Source: Balamuthia mandrillaris
Lineage: Eukaryota; Discosea; Longamoebia; Balamuthiidae
Length of the DNA stretch: 64,000 nucleotides
Reading direction: 5' to 3'
Assembly (NCBI GenBank): GCA_031835245.1
Contig: JAVKOQ010000019.1
Span: 79,501-143,500 of the forward strand
Shown piece by piece: positions 23,579 through 35,631 of this stretch (the stretch's first letter is position 1; each line of letters starts with the position of its first letter). A program made the translations under genes and the position numbers. The notes below the pieces were generated by a model. It was not told the origin of the DNA and made no database searches. It was given only the letters and a program-made list of their open reading frames with translations.

Positions 23579-23909
23579 CCTCTCTGTGTGACCTTGCCCC
23601 CTGCGTGTGTGGTGGTGAAATGCCCAGTGTTTGGTGAAACAACAAGGATGAGTTTTTGTCGACTTATCTGTGCTCAGCGGAGGCGTGCTCCTTTTTGTCC
23701 CATAATTCCAAGTGTTATTTGATGTTGCTGCACAACAAAAACGCGATGGGAAAAGGTTTTTGTTTTTCCAATTCGAAAATAAAAAAAAAAACCAACACAC
23801 CTCCTTGTAACACAGTTGCTCTTATATTCTATCTCTCTCTCTTGGTCCACTTGGGCAAGCCTTTTTTTTGGCTTATCTTTAACACCAAGGAACTTTTTCA
23901 TGTCATAGA

Positions 23910-24024
23910 GACAACTATGATAAGGCTGGTAGGGGAACAACCTAACTCAATGGGTGTAGGGAAAAGACCTTTAATAGATAAACAAGGATAGATAGAAATA
24001 GGTATTATAGGAGAGTGGTATAAC
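23910..24024 (+). repeat. Left inverted arm of the relic transposon
   Basis: About 115 nt, inverted relative to 24886-25033, with indels. The outermost shared word is CAACTATGATAAGG and the innermost is GAGAGTGGTATAAC. Confidence 0.85.
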
Positions 24025-24885
24025 AAAAAAAAGAAAAAAGAAATCAAAAGGAAGAACTCAAAAGCATTACCTTACTGCAATTGTGGCAAAGTGGTAGCTA
24101 ATTACCTTTGCACATAATAGAGTTGAGAGACTAGAAAAAAGAAAGGCTAATTAGGATTATTTTTTTTAAAAGCAAAAAAACAAAGGTCTAAGTTCACTAA
24201 ACTCACAATTAACTTAAAACAAGAAGTGTAGTCCTTTCTTTAATAACAAGAAAGTTATGTGCTTACTAAGCAGTTGAAGTTTTTGATTTGTCTTATAGTA
24301 TGTTCTACTTCAACTCAATGACTATCAATTTTTTTGATTCAACTCAAGCAACAAAGGAGAAAGTTCACTCTTGTAAGGAGTTACAAACCAAGGCTCACCA
24401 ATATATGCTTTGTCATCAAGAAATTTTTGCTGTTGTACTGCCTTCATAAGTCCCATTATAGGCAAGTCATGAACACAGCCAGGAAAGGGTCCATTTACCT
24501 AGGTAAAAAACTCAGTTTTCAAGTCTAACACAAGTTCATACTTAAATGTATATCATTTTTTTTCCTAAGTAGTAGATTTGCTATTATTTTAAGCCAACAG
24601 GATGTAAAATAGGACATTTAGTTGAATTCAACCTTGATGGCTAATGAATTGGAATTAAATGCTTTTCTAAAAAAATAAAATAAGAAAAACAAGAAAAACA
24701 AAAAACAAAAAACAAAAACCCAAAACATTTCAGCCAACATTGTTGATAAAGCACTAATTATTGTTCAAACCTAATAATGAAATGTCTTTAATATACATTT
24801 GCAAATGGAACATGCCACTTCTTCAGTAAAATAAACTTTTAAAAAATAAAAGGTCTAAAGTAAATACTTAACTTGCAAAAATCAT

Positions 24886-25033
24886 GTTATACCACTCTCC
24901 CATAATGCCTATCCTGTTTTTCCTTGTATAGAAATATACACCTCTTTCTTTTATTCTATTAAAGGTCTTTTCCTGATGTCCATTGAGTTGGTGTCTGTTA
25001 GGTTATTCCTCTACTAGCCTTATCATAGTTGTT
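24886..25033 (-). repeat. Right inverted arm of the relic transposon
   Basis: About 148 nt, inverted relative to 23910-24024. It is longer than the left arm, mainly through an extra AT-rich stretch near its middle. Confidence 0.85.
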
Positions 25034-25339
25034 CAAAAGTGCATACTTTCAACTGTGTCCATGTTATAAAGGCTGCTTCAAAGAATACACCAAAGTGGGC
25101 ATGCCAACTGTGAGGTGTAACAGAATAAAAAAGTGTCTCAGCAGTGGCAATAAACACAATTTATTCTTTGCTCATTCTCCTCAAAGCCTTCCTTAATTTC
25201 GAAGCACCACAGCTGTTCCATGTAACAACAGTGAGGAAATTCGAATTAAAAATGGCAGCAAATCGAGAGATTCGTCCACTATAGCAAAGAAGAAGAAAGA
25301 TCGAAAGCCGCAGCAGTAACAACAACAGAACCTTCCAGC

Positions 25340-26555
25340 ATGTTTTACAGAGCATCCGCCTCAAGCAACAAACATTTGTTGGGTGAACTCAAACGGTATG
25401 GAGGTGCGTTGCCGGTATCATCGCTTTGCAATAACTCTCCCTCCACTCGATTCTTCTTCCACAAAATCTTGCTTCCGTTTCTGCTTCTTCTTCCTATCGC
25501 TCCTCCTCCTTCTTTTTCCTCCTCCCCAACGCTGTTCAACCCTTCCTTCTGCAGTTCTTCATTCAGCAAGAGTGGAAGCCGCCCTCCGCAGGGTCGACCG
25601 CAGCAATTTTGTGCTCCACAGGGACCAGGCCTACGTGGACCAACCCCAACCGATCGGCCATGGGCAGACCATCAGCGCCCCTCACATGCACGTCATGTGC
25701 CTGGAGGCCCTGGAGGACAAGCTCCTCCCTGGCAGTCGCGTCCTGGACGTGGGCAGCGGCTCTGGTTACTTGACTGCTGCTATGGGACACATGGTGAAGC
25801 ATTTTTGTCTCTTCTTCTTTGTTTTTTTTTCTTCTCTTTCTTTCTTTCTTTCTTCTTCTTCTCCTGTTCTTCTTCCTCTTCTCATGCTTCTTCTGCTTTG
25901 GTTCGTTTCACCACGCGCGAACAAAATGGCAATATAAAGGTGGGAGAGAACGGCAAGGTCATAGGAATAGAGTATGTGGAGGAGCTGGTGGAGTTGGGCA
26001 AACAAAACCTTCGTAAGGACAGTCCCGAACTGTTGGAGAAGGGCATCGTGGAGATCAAAAGTAAGCAATGCAACCGAAAGATAACAAATGGAACAATAGT
26101 CTAACGTGGTTCGTTAACACACCAATATCTAGAGGGTGATGGGTGGAAAGGAGACCCTGACAATGCACCGTTCGACGCTATTCATGTTGGAGCCGGGGCG
26201 GAGGGTTCATTCCCCTTCTCTTCGTCGTTCTCTTCTCTCACTCTCGCTCTCTTCTCACTCCTCTCTTCTCTAGCTTACTTCTCTAACTCTCTTCTCACTT
26301 CACTCCTCTCTTCTTCTCTTTCTCCTCTCTTCTCCGTCTCCTTCCATTCAAAAACGAAAAACAGAATTGCCACAGAAGTTAGTGGAGCAACTGAAACCAG
26401 AGGGACGACTTATCATTCCGGTGGACAGCAAAGGGTCGTGGGGGCAGGACCTTTTGCAAATAGACAAGTCCAAAGACGGCAAATCCGTGACTAAGAAAGT
26501 GCTGACCAGCTGCATGTACGTCCCGCTAGTCCGTGAAACAACAAGCCAACTGTAA
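25340..26555 (+). CDS. PCMT1: Protein-L-isoaspartate O-methyltransferase (228 residues)
   Basis: This enzyme repairs isomerised aspartate and asparagine residues using S-adenosylmethionine. The exons are 25340-25403, 25555-25793, 25940-26060, 26133-26204 and 26365-26555, 687 nt in all. Visible signs are [15 protein letters not shown] near the N-terminus, [15 protein letters not shown] (the conserved substrate-binding [11 protein letters not shown]), SAM motif [31 protein letters not shown], the [12 protein letters not shown] motif and [19 protein letters not shown], then the QDLLQIDK strand. Length is normal for the family. The donor GTGCGT at 25404 was chosen over the nearby GTATGG because it restores the [15 protein letters not shown] reading. 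Intron 4 (26205-26364) is CT/TCTT-rich. There is no signal peptide, so it is cytosolic. Confidence 0.95.
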
Positions 26556-26607
26556 AGAAAATAAAGAGCAAAAAGTACAAAACTGATAAAAATATAACTT
26601 AACTTGT

Positions 26608-29244
26608 TTAAGAAGGAGGAATGAAAAAGAGATTAACAGCGTGAGCGTAACAAAACATGAGCGCGATGGCCAAAGTAACGTCCAGCAGACGGTAAAACTG
26701 GAATGTACAATATCCCACCACAAATATCGTTGTCGCTAGTAATGTACCTCTTTCATATCGCGGAGAAAGAGAAGAATGGAAGTTAGAAGGAAGGAGAGAA
26801 CGAGGGGAAAAGGGGTGAACGTACATGAGCGCGTAAGTAGAATAACGAGAGCGTGTCCCCTTGGGAGGCATGGGAAGCGAGAAGGAAGCAAAACACAGAT
26901 GGACGTACAACATGAGCACTAATGGCTCATTCGAGTCAAGAGTGCGCCACTCCACCGGCAGGTGGTTCACCCAAATGATGAATGCTGGAGTGAGCATCAT
27001 TAAACAGGGCACCACTGTGAGAAGAACGGCTTGTTGGTACGAATGTAAGCTCTTGTTCTGTGGTGTTGGCTGTTCGTAGGTTGTTATCAGCATAAGAAGA
27101 GAGAAAAATGGAGATAGGAAAAAGAATGAAGAAAGAAGGAAATACCTGATCAGCAGCGATGTTGTAGGAAAAGCGAACAAAGAAAAAGAGAAACACAAAG
27201 ACAAGAGCGATGTAAGAGTGAGCTGTCCAAAGCAAAGTTGCTACAACCACCAAACCAACAACCAACGAGAACATGCTTTGCCATCGAATGTCGTCCGTCT
27301 TTTGCTGTTTTGGTAGTTTCCTTTGTTCCTTTTTTTCCTTTTCATTTGTTGTGTTGTTTTTGGTTGCTTGTATTGCTCGTTCTTGGTGTTGTTTTGAAGG
27401 CGAAGAAGAAGAAGAAGAAGAAGAAATCAATAAGCGGCGACAAAACGGGGCGAGAAGGAGGTATTGCAGCATCCACACGATTAAGAGAATTGTGAAGTAA
27501 AGGAAATATCCAAAGAGATAAAAGACGGGAAACATCCAAGCCGGAGGAACCAAGATCAAGTCCTGAAAGCTGTGTTTGCTTGTTCGCAGCCATGTTGATA
27601 TGGATGATGCTGATGAAGAAGAAGGTGAAGAAGTGAAAATTGCAAAGAAGGAATTGAAAAGGCCGTTGTGGAAGAAAGAGACGCATTCAGAGAGAGTAGA
27701 TGGAAGAGAGATGAAACTATCGGCGAAAAGAGAGGAGGCTGGTGATAGTATCATATATTCTAGGAAGGGAGGCAGCAGAAGAACTGCCAATGATACTTTT
27801 GAGAGAAGGAAGAGCTTCGAGGTCAATAAGAGACTTGGGCATTGACCTTTGTGCGTTGAAACGATTAATCGGTTGCACAACTCGAAAATATGAGGAAAGA
27901 AGAAAAAGAAAAATATAGAGCAATAAGAAAGGGAAAAAGGTACCACGATGAGACCAGAAATAAAGTTGTTGAGAAAGAATTATATAAAAGACAATTATGG
28001 CGAAGCCAATCGGCCATGCGATGTAAGTGGCCAACATTCTTCCCACCATTCCCACTAGGTCTGGTCGTAGTGTCAACTGGCGAGCAATAACAATAAATGG
28101 TTAACCCATGAATAGAATTAAAATAGAAAGGAGGGAAGAGAATGGAAGACACAACGAATAGCAGAGAGAGAGAGAGAGAGATAGCAGAGAGAGAGAGCAG
28201 AGAAAAAACAAACTTGATATGAGCAGGAAGGATCGCTAAAGAATATGGCACGAACGCCATCTTTTGCTATCACTTCGTGGAACTTTAGTGAGACAAAAGT
28301 GGCGTTGGAGTAGAAAGACTCGGAAGCCATCGGCGTCACCAACGTATAAAGGAGAGGCAAAAAGAGAGGCTCTTGTTTAGATTCTTTGGTAGACCGACAG
28401 GAACCAAACAAATGGAAAAAAAAGTGTTAGCCAAGCTAAGATGACAAATAAAGAAACTAAGAGAAGAGAGGAAAGAGGGAAGAATAAAGAACAAAGAAGC
28501 GAAGAAGAAGCACAGCAAACAATGTGAGAATAAGAAGAAGAAGATGATGATGAAAGAGATACGTTGATCGAAAGAATCACAGGATAAAATTTGGGCGGAG
28601 AAAAACAGAGGATAGCGATGGTCTTCTTTCGGAAGACTGATGTTTGACAGGGCTGAAGAACGTCCCTTATCCAACCAAAGATGTGCTGCATAAAAACAAT
28701 AATGAAAGAAAGAGATAGCGAGTGAGAAAGATTAGCAAAATAAATAAATATATAAATAATAAATGCAAACAGAAATGCATTCAGAATAAAAGTACTTTGT
28801 TGCCAAGGATAGTGAGGTACTTCCATTCGGTTCAACGGAGAGGCGATAGAAGTTTCAGCTTCCACGAAAAATGAATCAGGAGCCTTCCCCGTAGCTTCAC
28901 GAGTGAATCGCAATTCCACTGAACCATACTCTACAGAGAGAGAAAAAACAACAAAATCAAAAGAAAATGAGTAATAACAAAAAACAAGAAGACAAAAAAG
29001 TGTGCCTTACCACGCAACCTTTCAGAAGAAAGATGGATTATATAATATTGCTTCTTGCGGCTTTCGGAAGATGACTGCTGAAATTTGATCTTTTGGTCTC
29101 TCTCCTTTATGTGTTGCTCATAAGACTTCGCGTTACCATGCTCTGGCACCGTGAAGCCTTCTCCTGTAGCGTTTATCTGTTGTTTGTTTAGTAAATTTAG
29201 CTTTCTTGTTTTTTCTCTCTCGGTCTCTGTTATGTTTACATCTT

Positions 29245-29282
<38 letters not shown>

Positions 29283-31354
29283 GTAGATTGAAAAGTACCT
29301 GTGGCTTGTGAGCATCAATTGGAAGAAGTATCACATTAAAATCCGTTCCTGGTTGAAGGTTTGTGAACATCACAAACTCAGATAGGTTTTCATCCTCCTG
29401 CGTCAATTCAAAACGGAAGGTAGCAACGATACGATCTTGGAAAGAAGACATGCTAAGTCTCGGATTTTGGGACTGCATGATCTTCACTCCCTTCTCCTCT
29501 TCTTCATTTGTTGCAGAAGAAGCATATGGTGAAGAAAAAGAAGGAAGTTGGCGAGTGGATTGATGAGGAAGTGAAAAACCAAGTTTCTCTGGCACGAAAC
29601 TGTAGAAACCACGTTCCAAAACAGCAACTCGCTCAGAGAGAGGAAGCGTAGCCTGCCGTGTCGTTGGGTCCACCAATCCATATAAGGTTTCTGTCATGGC
29701 TTTCACCATGCTATTGCACCATACTATGCACTGTAGGCAATATAAGAACAAGAACATAGAAGGACAGAGATAGAGAAAACAAGAAAGAAGTAATATTAAC
29801 CTGATGATCCACTTGGACGCGAACGTTCGGAATGGAGGTTGTTAGAATGGAATAGCCATGAGTGAAAGGAACTAACCCTTCCATGTTGCAAAGCTCAGAG
29901 AGGATGAGGCTGTCACGGAAGCTTCCAGCTATGGAAACTATAGCAACATCTTCCAATAGGTCTTTGTTGGTTTGTCTGTCTTTCCAAAAGGCGTTTACGT
30001 AGTCGTAAAAATGGGCCACTCTTCTGTCAACTAATATTGGTGCAAGTCTGTTTTGCAGTTTGAACGAGGAAAACGAAAAGCAACAAATAAAGTGAAAGGG
30101 AATGAGATGAGATAAAGTGGGAGAGGAAGACAAAAAAGAGAAAGCGAGAACGCGAAAGTTACTAACCGATGAGGCGAGTTGAGAGTGATGATAGTGTTGA
30201 CAGAGCCTTTGATGTAACTACGAAGAGTGAAGACAGCTCGAGCGACCAATCCTCCCATCGAATGACCTACCAAAATGACGGAGGTCGGTTTATTGTTCGA
30301 TGGTCCTCCTCCGTTCTCTCCCTGGTATAACCGAAGAATGTGTTGAATGGCGGCATTGACGTACTCTGTCTGAGAGACAAGCAGGTCACCATGCAGCGCT
30401 GACAATTCTTCGCGAAAATGGACTGTGAAGAAATCTATCTCGTTTGTCCATAGCTTCAGCTTTCTGGCCTAAAAGGCGAATGTTTGCATGGGATTGTCAA
30501 CCAAACGAAAAGCAGAGAGGCCAAGAGAGGAGAGACGTAGAAAGCAAAGAACAACAGAACGAGAACATGAGAACGAGAGAAGCAGAGAACAAGAAAGAGA
30601 GAACCGACTTGCAAAGCATGGCGAGCAGCTTCCGAGGCAAAAGACCGAACTTGGCCGTACACTCCTCCATTGCCAGGAATGAACAGCACAGGCACTCCTT
30701 TCCTCTTTTTTTTTTTGTACCGGTTCAGCAAAACGAAGAAAAGAACAAAAATAAAGAGAGAAAAAAGAAAAAAGAAAAAAGAAAAAAGAAAAAAGAAAAA
30801 GAAAAAAGAAAAAAGAAAAAAGAAAAGAAAATAAGTACCTTCCAAGGCGTTTTGCCATGCACGTTGCCTTCTCGATAGAGGTAAAGAGAATAGCGACCAG
30901 GAGGAGAAGAAGGAGATGGAGAAGAAGAAGGAGAGGAGGAGGTGAGGTTCATAGGGAGGTAGACGGGCCTCATGTAGGTGTTGGCGCAGTAGTTCTCCTC
31001 CATGGTGAGGTAGACGGCGTAGAAACCGGTGCCCAACAAGCCGAGCGGCACCACCAACCACAGCAGCACGAACGCCCCACACTTGAGCCGACGGGAGAGG
31101 AGGGAGCCCTTCAACGACGACGACGTAGCGGCCGCTACACGCGGAGCGCTCAAGGAGCAGGAGCAGCGCCATATTCCTTTTGGTCGGTAGTCGAGCTTGG
31201 CACCGAGAGCGAAGAGGAAGAGGCGGCGCTCTTGTTCTGGTGGTTTGCAGGGACTGCTACCGGGGACTTGTCGTCGGCGTTCGTTCTCCTCCTTCTCATC
31301 CTCTTCTTCCTTCGTTGTTGGGAGCGTTTCTCTTTTCATGTCGTCATGACGCAT
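26608..31354 (-). CDS. PGAP1: GPI-inositol deacylase, PGAP1/Bst1-like
   Basis: This ER membrane lipase removes the acyl chain from GPI-anchor inositol and is needed for export of GPI proteins. Exons, 5' to 3': 30839-31354, 30609-30704, 30167-30468, 29801-30047, 29299-29730, 29011-29176, 28796-28930, 28563-28685, 28214-28383, 27944-28076, about 27146-27880 (containing an unresolved frame change, hence probably another intron), 26825-27069 and 26608-26749. The N-terminus has a basic cytosolic tail, then a membrane span (GAFVLLWLVVPLGLLGTGFY) and the family motif YMRPVY. The lipase core has VPVLFIPGNGGVYGQVRS, the catalytic GHSMGGLVARA, LNSPHR and SIAGSFRDSLI. After a luminal beta-rich region come several membrane spans (MLATYIAWPIGFAIIVFYII, then LYVHLCFASFSL and the last span ending FFIPPS). 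It converges on PCMT1 with about 52 bp between stops. Confidence 0.92.
29252..29279 (+). repeat. (CT)n microsatellite in a PGAP1 intron (purine on the sense strand)
   Basis: A CT run on the plus strand in the 29177-29298 intron of the minus-strand PGAP1 gene, so the transcript carries GA here. It is one of the few introns where the tract has this orientation. Confidence 0.9.
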
Positions 31355-31370
31355 CGTGTCGACAGACTGC

Positions 31371-31500
31371 GAGATAGGACAGGAGATAGGACATGAGCCA
31401 GGATAGGAGAGACCGCAGGAAAGCAAGGGAGAGAGGACAGGAGAGAAGATAGGAGAGCAAGGTAGAGAGGACAGGGGAGAAGACAGGAGAGAGATGAGAA
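31371..31500. repeat. Degenerate 12-bp repeat in the bidirectional PGAP1/METTL25-like promoter
   Basis: Imperfect units of GAGATAGGACAG and GAGATAGGACATGAG. The 15-mer GAGATAGGACATGAG also appears, in reverse complement, in the repeat at 8361-8473. The tract lies wholly between two divergent start codons (31354 and 31522). Confidence 0.75.
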
Positions 31501-31521
31501 GAAAGTTTAGACCAAAAAAAA

Positions 31522-31733
31522 ATGAAGGGAAGAGCCACGGGAGACTACCGGCCCTTTGCGGCATCCGTCGGGTTCGTTACCAATGGGGACTTGCACCACC
31601 AAGGACACCACCACCACCACGATGGTGAGAAAGAGGCATCCCCAGCAGAGATATCGCCCATTGCTGCAGCCAAAAAGCACGCTACCGAAATCCTCCAGTT
31701 CGTCTCGTCCTACAAGTGGCTCTTTGGTTTGTG

Positions 31734-31767
<34 letters not shown>

Positions 31768-33902
31768 CGTTCTTCATATTCACAAAACAAAAAAACAAAA
31801 CACAGAGGCAAGCAACATCTCCTTCTTTGCCAACGAGCTCTGGCACTGCGTCCCTCCCGAGTGGCGCCTCCCTCTGCTCTCCCTCTCCCAGCAGCACCTC
31901 CAATCCTTCGCCTCCCTTCAGGCAACGCTCGCGCTGGACAGTCTCCCTCCTCTTCCCGCCTCCCTCGTTTCCTTTCTGGAGGGGTGCCGCTCCCTTAGTT
32001 TGGCTCGCGAGCCCAGCTACGTGCCCCGCGGAATACGGGCAATGGCCAGCGGCACGGCATTGTCCGCCCAATTCCTGCCCTTCCACCTGCAACACACGTT
32101 TGGGATGAGGCCAAAGAAAGTGCATGAGGTCATTTGCATGAGCAAGGTGGTGCACGAGGTCTGCAGGGCCACGGGCATCGATACGGTGGTGGATGTGGGC
32201 GCTGGTGAGGGATATATCTCACACGTGCTTTCGCAGCACTATGGTTATCGGGTTATTGCCATTGAAGGCAACGATTCTTATGCTGGTTTGTTGTTGTTGT
32301 TGTTGTTGTTGTTCTTCTTCTTCTTCTTCTTCTTCTTCTTCTTCTTCTTCTTCCTTTGGCATCTTTGTATGGTGTATAATCTCACAGGTTCTTTTTGGAC
32401 GAAGAAAAGGGAATACAACGGGTCAAAAAAGTCTCTGAACGGATGAAAAATAGCACTGGCAACGGATCACTGGCTGAACCGCATTACATTACTTTCAACT
32501 TAAAAGAAGATACCATTCGTCAGTTTGAAACTCGGCTACAAGAAACCATTCGGGAGATAAAAGAGGAAGAACGAGCAAAAAGCGAAATGAAGAGAGGACA
32601 AGAAAAACAAAAACAGACAGCAGAAGAAGAAACTGAACCAACGAAAGAAAAAGAACGGGAAAAGGACGAAGCTGAAAAAGAAAGAGGGGAGCAAAAGGAA
32701 GAAAAAGTCTGCGTTATAGGATTGCACACTTGTGGTGACCTTTTTCTGCAACTGGTGGATCTGTTTTGCAACCTGCCTTCTGCTTCTGCGTTGGTTGGCG
32801 TGGGCTGTTGCTACCACAAGGCTTCTCCTGCTGTTTATGGTATTTTTTGCTCTTCTCTCTCATTCTTTCGTCTATGTCACTCTCTTTTCTCCTTCTGTTA
32901 CCATCAAAATTCTCTAAAAACAACACCCAAACAGAGGAGATTATTCAGAGCTTTCTCTGCACCAAGATCTTCCCAAAGAGCAAGTGCCTTCAGGCGCAAC
33001 CTCACCGGTTAGGTTGGGGCGGGCTCAAGTTGGCCACTGAGGCCTCCTTTCAATACAGCACAAAGGACGGGGCTGCTTTTAACCACGTCTCCTATTCCCT
33101 CTTTCTACGGGCTTGTTTCGAGGTGGCCATCCGCAAGTACTACCCTCACACTCGCACCGATTGCGAGGATGACTTATCGGCCTCCTCTGACACCATGCAT
33201 GACCTTGCAGCCCATCAGCAAAGCATGGCTAGACCAAGAGGACTGATGCCACAAAAGCTGAGTCCTGAAGAAAAGGTACATGTAGCCTGTTTCGTTCTTT
33301 CGTTTTCCTACGAGCTTCTCTTTTTTCTCTTCTTCTTCTTTTGTTGTATTACGCTGTGTGTAACCATCACATTCACTTACGAAAACTCTTGCAGAAAAAT
33401 CAACTGAGGCACAAAGTGAAGCGGATAAGACACAAGTCATATGCCTCTGCTCGCTCCTATGTTGTACAATCACTGCCGCGAATGTGTGTGAAAACATTAG
33501 AGGACGGCGCCAAATGGCAGTCTATCAACTTTGGCCCGTTTGCTCTCTTTTCTGGCTCTTCTTCTTCGTCGTCGTCGTCTTCTTCTTCTTTTGGAGGACG
33601 AAGGCAAAGAGAAAGAAAAAGTTGTGGAAGATGTGTTGCAAGTTTTTGAGAAGTATAGCGGAAGAGAAGCGGAGATACGAGCATGGGTGGCATTGCAGAT
33701 GGCTCTGAGCCCGTTGTTGGAGTCGTTGATCCTTTTGGACAGATACCTTTACCTGCACGAACGACTGCACCCAGAGGACGAGTCTTCACCTTCTTCATCC
33801 GCTGAGAATGAACGGGGAGCACAAAGGATCGATGAAGAAGTGGTGCCTATCTTTGACGCCACGTTATCCCCTCGCAACTTTGCTTTGATTGCCAAAAAAT
33901 GA
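31522..33902 (+). CDS. METTL25/RRNAD1-like methyltransferase
   Basis: Exons 31522-31726, 31806-32285, 32405-32839, 32935-33275 and 33395-33902 join in phase up to the last exon. FGMRPKKVHEVICMSKVVHEV precedes the SAM motif TVVDVGAGEGYISHVLSQHYG, and VIAIEGNDSYA is the acidic post-motif. CVIGLHTCGDLFLQLVDLF and LVGVGCCYHKASPAVY are the family's characteristic downstream blocks. GLKLATEASFQ and FRACFEVAIRKYY-type segments follow (here LFLRACFEVAIRKYY). A Lys/Glu-rich insert of about 50 residues interrupts exon 3. In the last exon the frame must change between about 33545 and 33600, inside a TCT/TCG repeat, to reach the C-terminal EDVLQVFEKYSGREAEIRAW...FALIAKK. This could be a small intron or a repeat-length change. 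METTL25B-type proteins are implicated in rRNA or tRNA modification, which is inferred here. Confidence 0.85.
31737..31763 (+). repeat. (CT)n microsatellite in METTL25-like intron 1
   Basis: A CT run of 27 nt in the 31727-31805 intron, pyrimidine on the sense strand. Confidence 0.9.
32286..32352 (+). repeat. (TTG)n(TTC)n trinucleotide tract in METTL25-like intron 2
   Basis: Eight TTG units followed by about fourteen TTC units in the 32286-32404 intron, beginning immediately after the donor. Confidence 0.9.
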
Positions 33903-33970
33903 AAGATGGACGCTTCCTCCCCCCCCTATTTCAGTTGTGCCCAAAGAGAAACCAACCAACACACAGGCAA

Positions 33971-34004
<34 letters not shown>

Positions 34005-34484
34005 CACGAGGAAGAGGGACAGACCACTTGTTACTTGCCCCCATGATTGCCGGCTGTGCACGTGCTGCGGTGCATTCTAATTATAATTTCCTAAAGTGGT
34101 TACGATGACGTGTGTTTAAGGAGCAACAAACGTGAACAGTTTCTTCAGCCAATTCAGAATGGATTTTTGTCGACAATTCGTTTTCTACCGGCATCTTTGA
34201 TTTTTGATTGGTGATTTGAATCCTCATGAGGAACAACAAAACAAAGAAAGGAAAGAAAGAGAACTGAACTGAAAAAAAGCCCATCACCATCATCGCTGCC
34301 AAGCTTGTCCAACGCACCTTTGTGGTGTCCTTTCCTGTTTGTTGTGTTGTAGTTTTTTTAAATTATTTTTATTATTATTAGTTTGTAACAACCCATTTTT
34401 TTTTCTTCTTTTTTTTTTTAAAAAACAACTTTCTTTTTATTTTAAAAAAGTTGTTGACAAGAACAACAACAACAACGAGCAAGA
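33903..34484. other. Intergenic region upstream of the F-box/SPRY gene
   Basis: 582 bp. It holds the 3' UTR of the METTL25-like gene, a (GA)n run at 33976-34002, the promoter motif TTTTTGTCGACAATT at 34164-34178, and AT-rich sequence with T- and A-runs up to the F-box gene. No further gene was recognised. Confidence 0.6.
34169..34178 (+). promoter_or_regulatory. Candidate promoter motif GTCGACAATT (F-box/SPRY gene)
   Basis: Preceded by TTTTT, 316 bp upstream of ATG 34485. Related shorter GTCGAC sites lie at 41829 (UROD), 23658 (MAPEG), 31358 (PGAP1) and 16691 (291-aa membrane protein). Confidence 0.45.
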
Positions 34485-35585
34485 ATGATGACCATGAGTC
34501 CAACGGCGTTGCTCTCGCAGGACGAGATCCTGCCGCCGGAGCTGATGGTAGAAATCTTTTCCATGCTGCCGGTGAAGCAGCTCTGCGCGCTGCGCTTGGT
34601 GTGCTCCGCGTGGGCGGACCTGATCGCCTGCGACGTGGTGTGGCGGCGGCTGCTGGCCTGGCACTTTGGGGCCACGCAGTTCTCCGCGGAGGAGCTGCTT
34701 TTGGCGGAGCAAAAGGGTTGGATGGCAGTTTACCAGAGCTACTGCAGGTAGCATTTCGTTTCCATCGAGTTACATACATTAGTGCTTTTTTTTTCTCCTG
34801 ACCTGTTTGGACAAAAAAACAAAACAGGTTGAGTTGGAATAAGAGTTCGCTGCCCTCGGATGTGCGACTATCCGCGGACAAGAAGACGGTGGAGAACGTG
34901 GCCAGCGGACAAATGAGGCTCAGTGCTGCTGTTGACTTCCTGCTTACTAAAGAAGGGGATTACTTTTTCGAGTTTCTTGCCGAGTATGTCCTTGTTCTTC
35001 TTCTTCTCCTCCTCCTACTTCCCTTGCTTCGTCTTCTTCTTCGTCTTCTTCGTCCTGTCTTTTGCTTCGTCTTGTTTGTTTTTCTTCTTGTTCTTCATCT
35101 CTTCCGCCTCTTCTCCCTCCTCCTGTTCTTCTTCTCTAATAACGCTAAATGATAACAAAAAGCCACATCAAAACGCCAGGCTTCCCCAACTTAACAGGCT
35201 TTGGAATTTCTATCGAGAGCACAGGCGGTTGGTATGAAACCAACAAGGTTTGACGCTCCTTTCCCATTTCTCTTTTTCATCTATTCTCATATTCTTTTTC
35301 TAAACAACAACCAGGGAGTTGGTTGGTACAATCGTGCAGGAGCATTCCGGTATGGGCAAGGCATAAAGTTAAACAGCGACCCAACTGCCTTTTCGGAGGC
35401 ACGCACCGGCGAAGAGTGGCCAAGTTGGGAGGAAGGAGATGTGTTGGCCATCTCCGTTCATCTAAAAAATGTCGACGACAGTGACTCTCCTCACCGACAG
35501 GACAGCTTTGTTCGCTTTTACAGAAACAAAGAACTCATTGGTACCTTGCTTTCTCTTTCAGCTCTGTTCTCTTCCTCCCTCCCTC

Positions 35586-35631
<46 letters not shown>

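Larger units (their letters stand above)
23910..25033 (-). mobile_element. Relic DNA transposon with long inverted arms and a decayed DDE transposase
   Basis: Two arms, 23910-24024 and 24886-25033, are imperfect inverted copies. Both contain ACTATGATAAGGCT, GGAAAAGACCTTTAATAGA and GAGAGTGGTATAAC in the same order. The interior (24025-24885) is AT-rich, unlike flanking genes. On the minus strand at 24331-24545 a remnant reads YTFKYELVLDLKTEFFT, a stop, then VNGPFPGCVHDLPIMGLM, QQQKFLDDKAYIGEPW and FVTPYKSELSPLLLELN. This matches the core of DDE_Tnp_4-type (IS5/Harbinger superfamily) transposases: the GPxPGxxHD block and the DKxYxG...TPYK block. In-frame stops and frame changes on both sides show it is dead. 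Target-site duplications were not identified. Confidence 0.8.

Noticed and set aside
24085-24140. A tRNA-like start (GGCAAAGTGGTAGCTAATTACC) inside the transposon relic
   Set aside because: No T arm or matching acceptor stem follows; the AT-rich sequence cannot form a cloverleaf.
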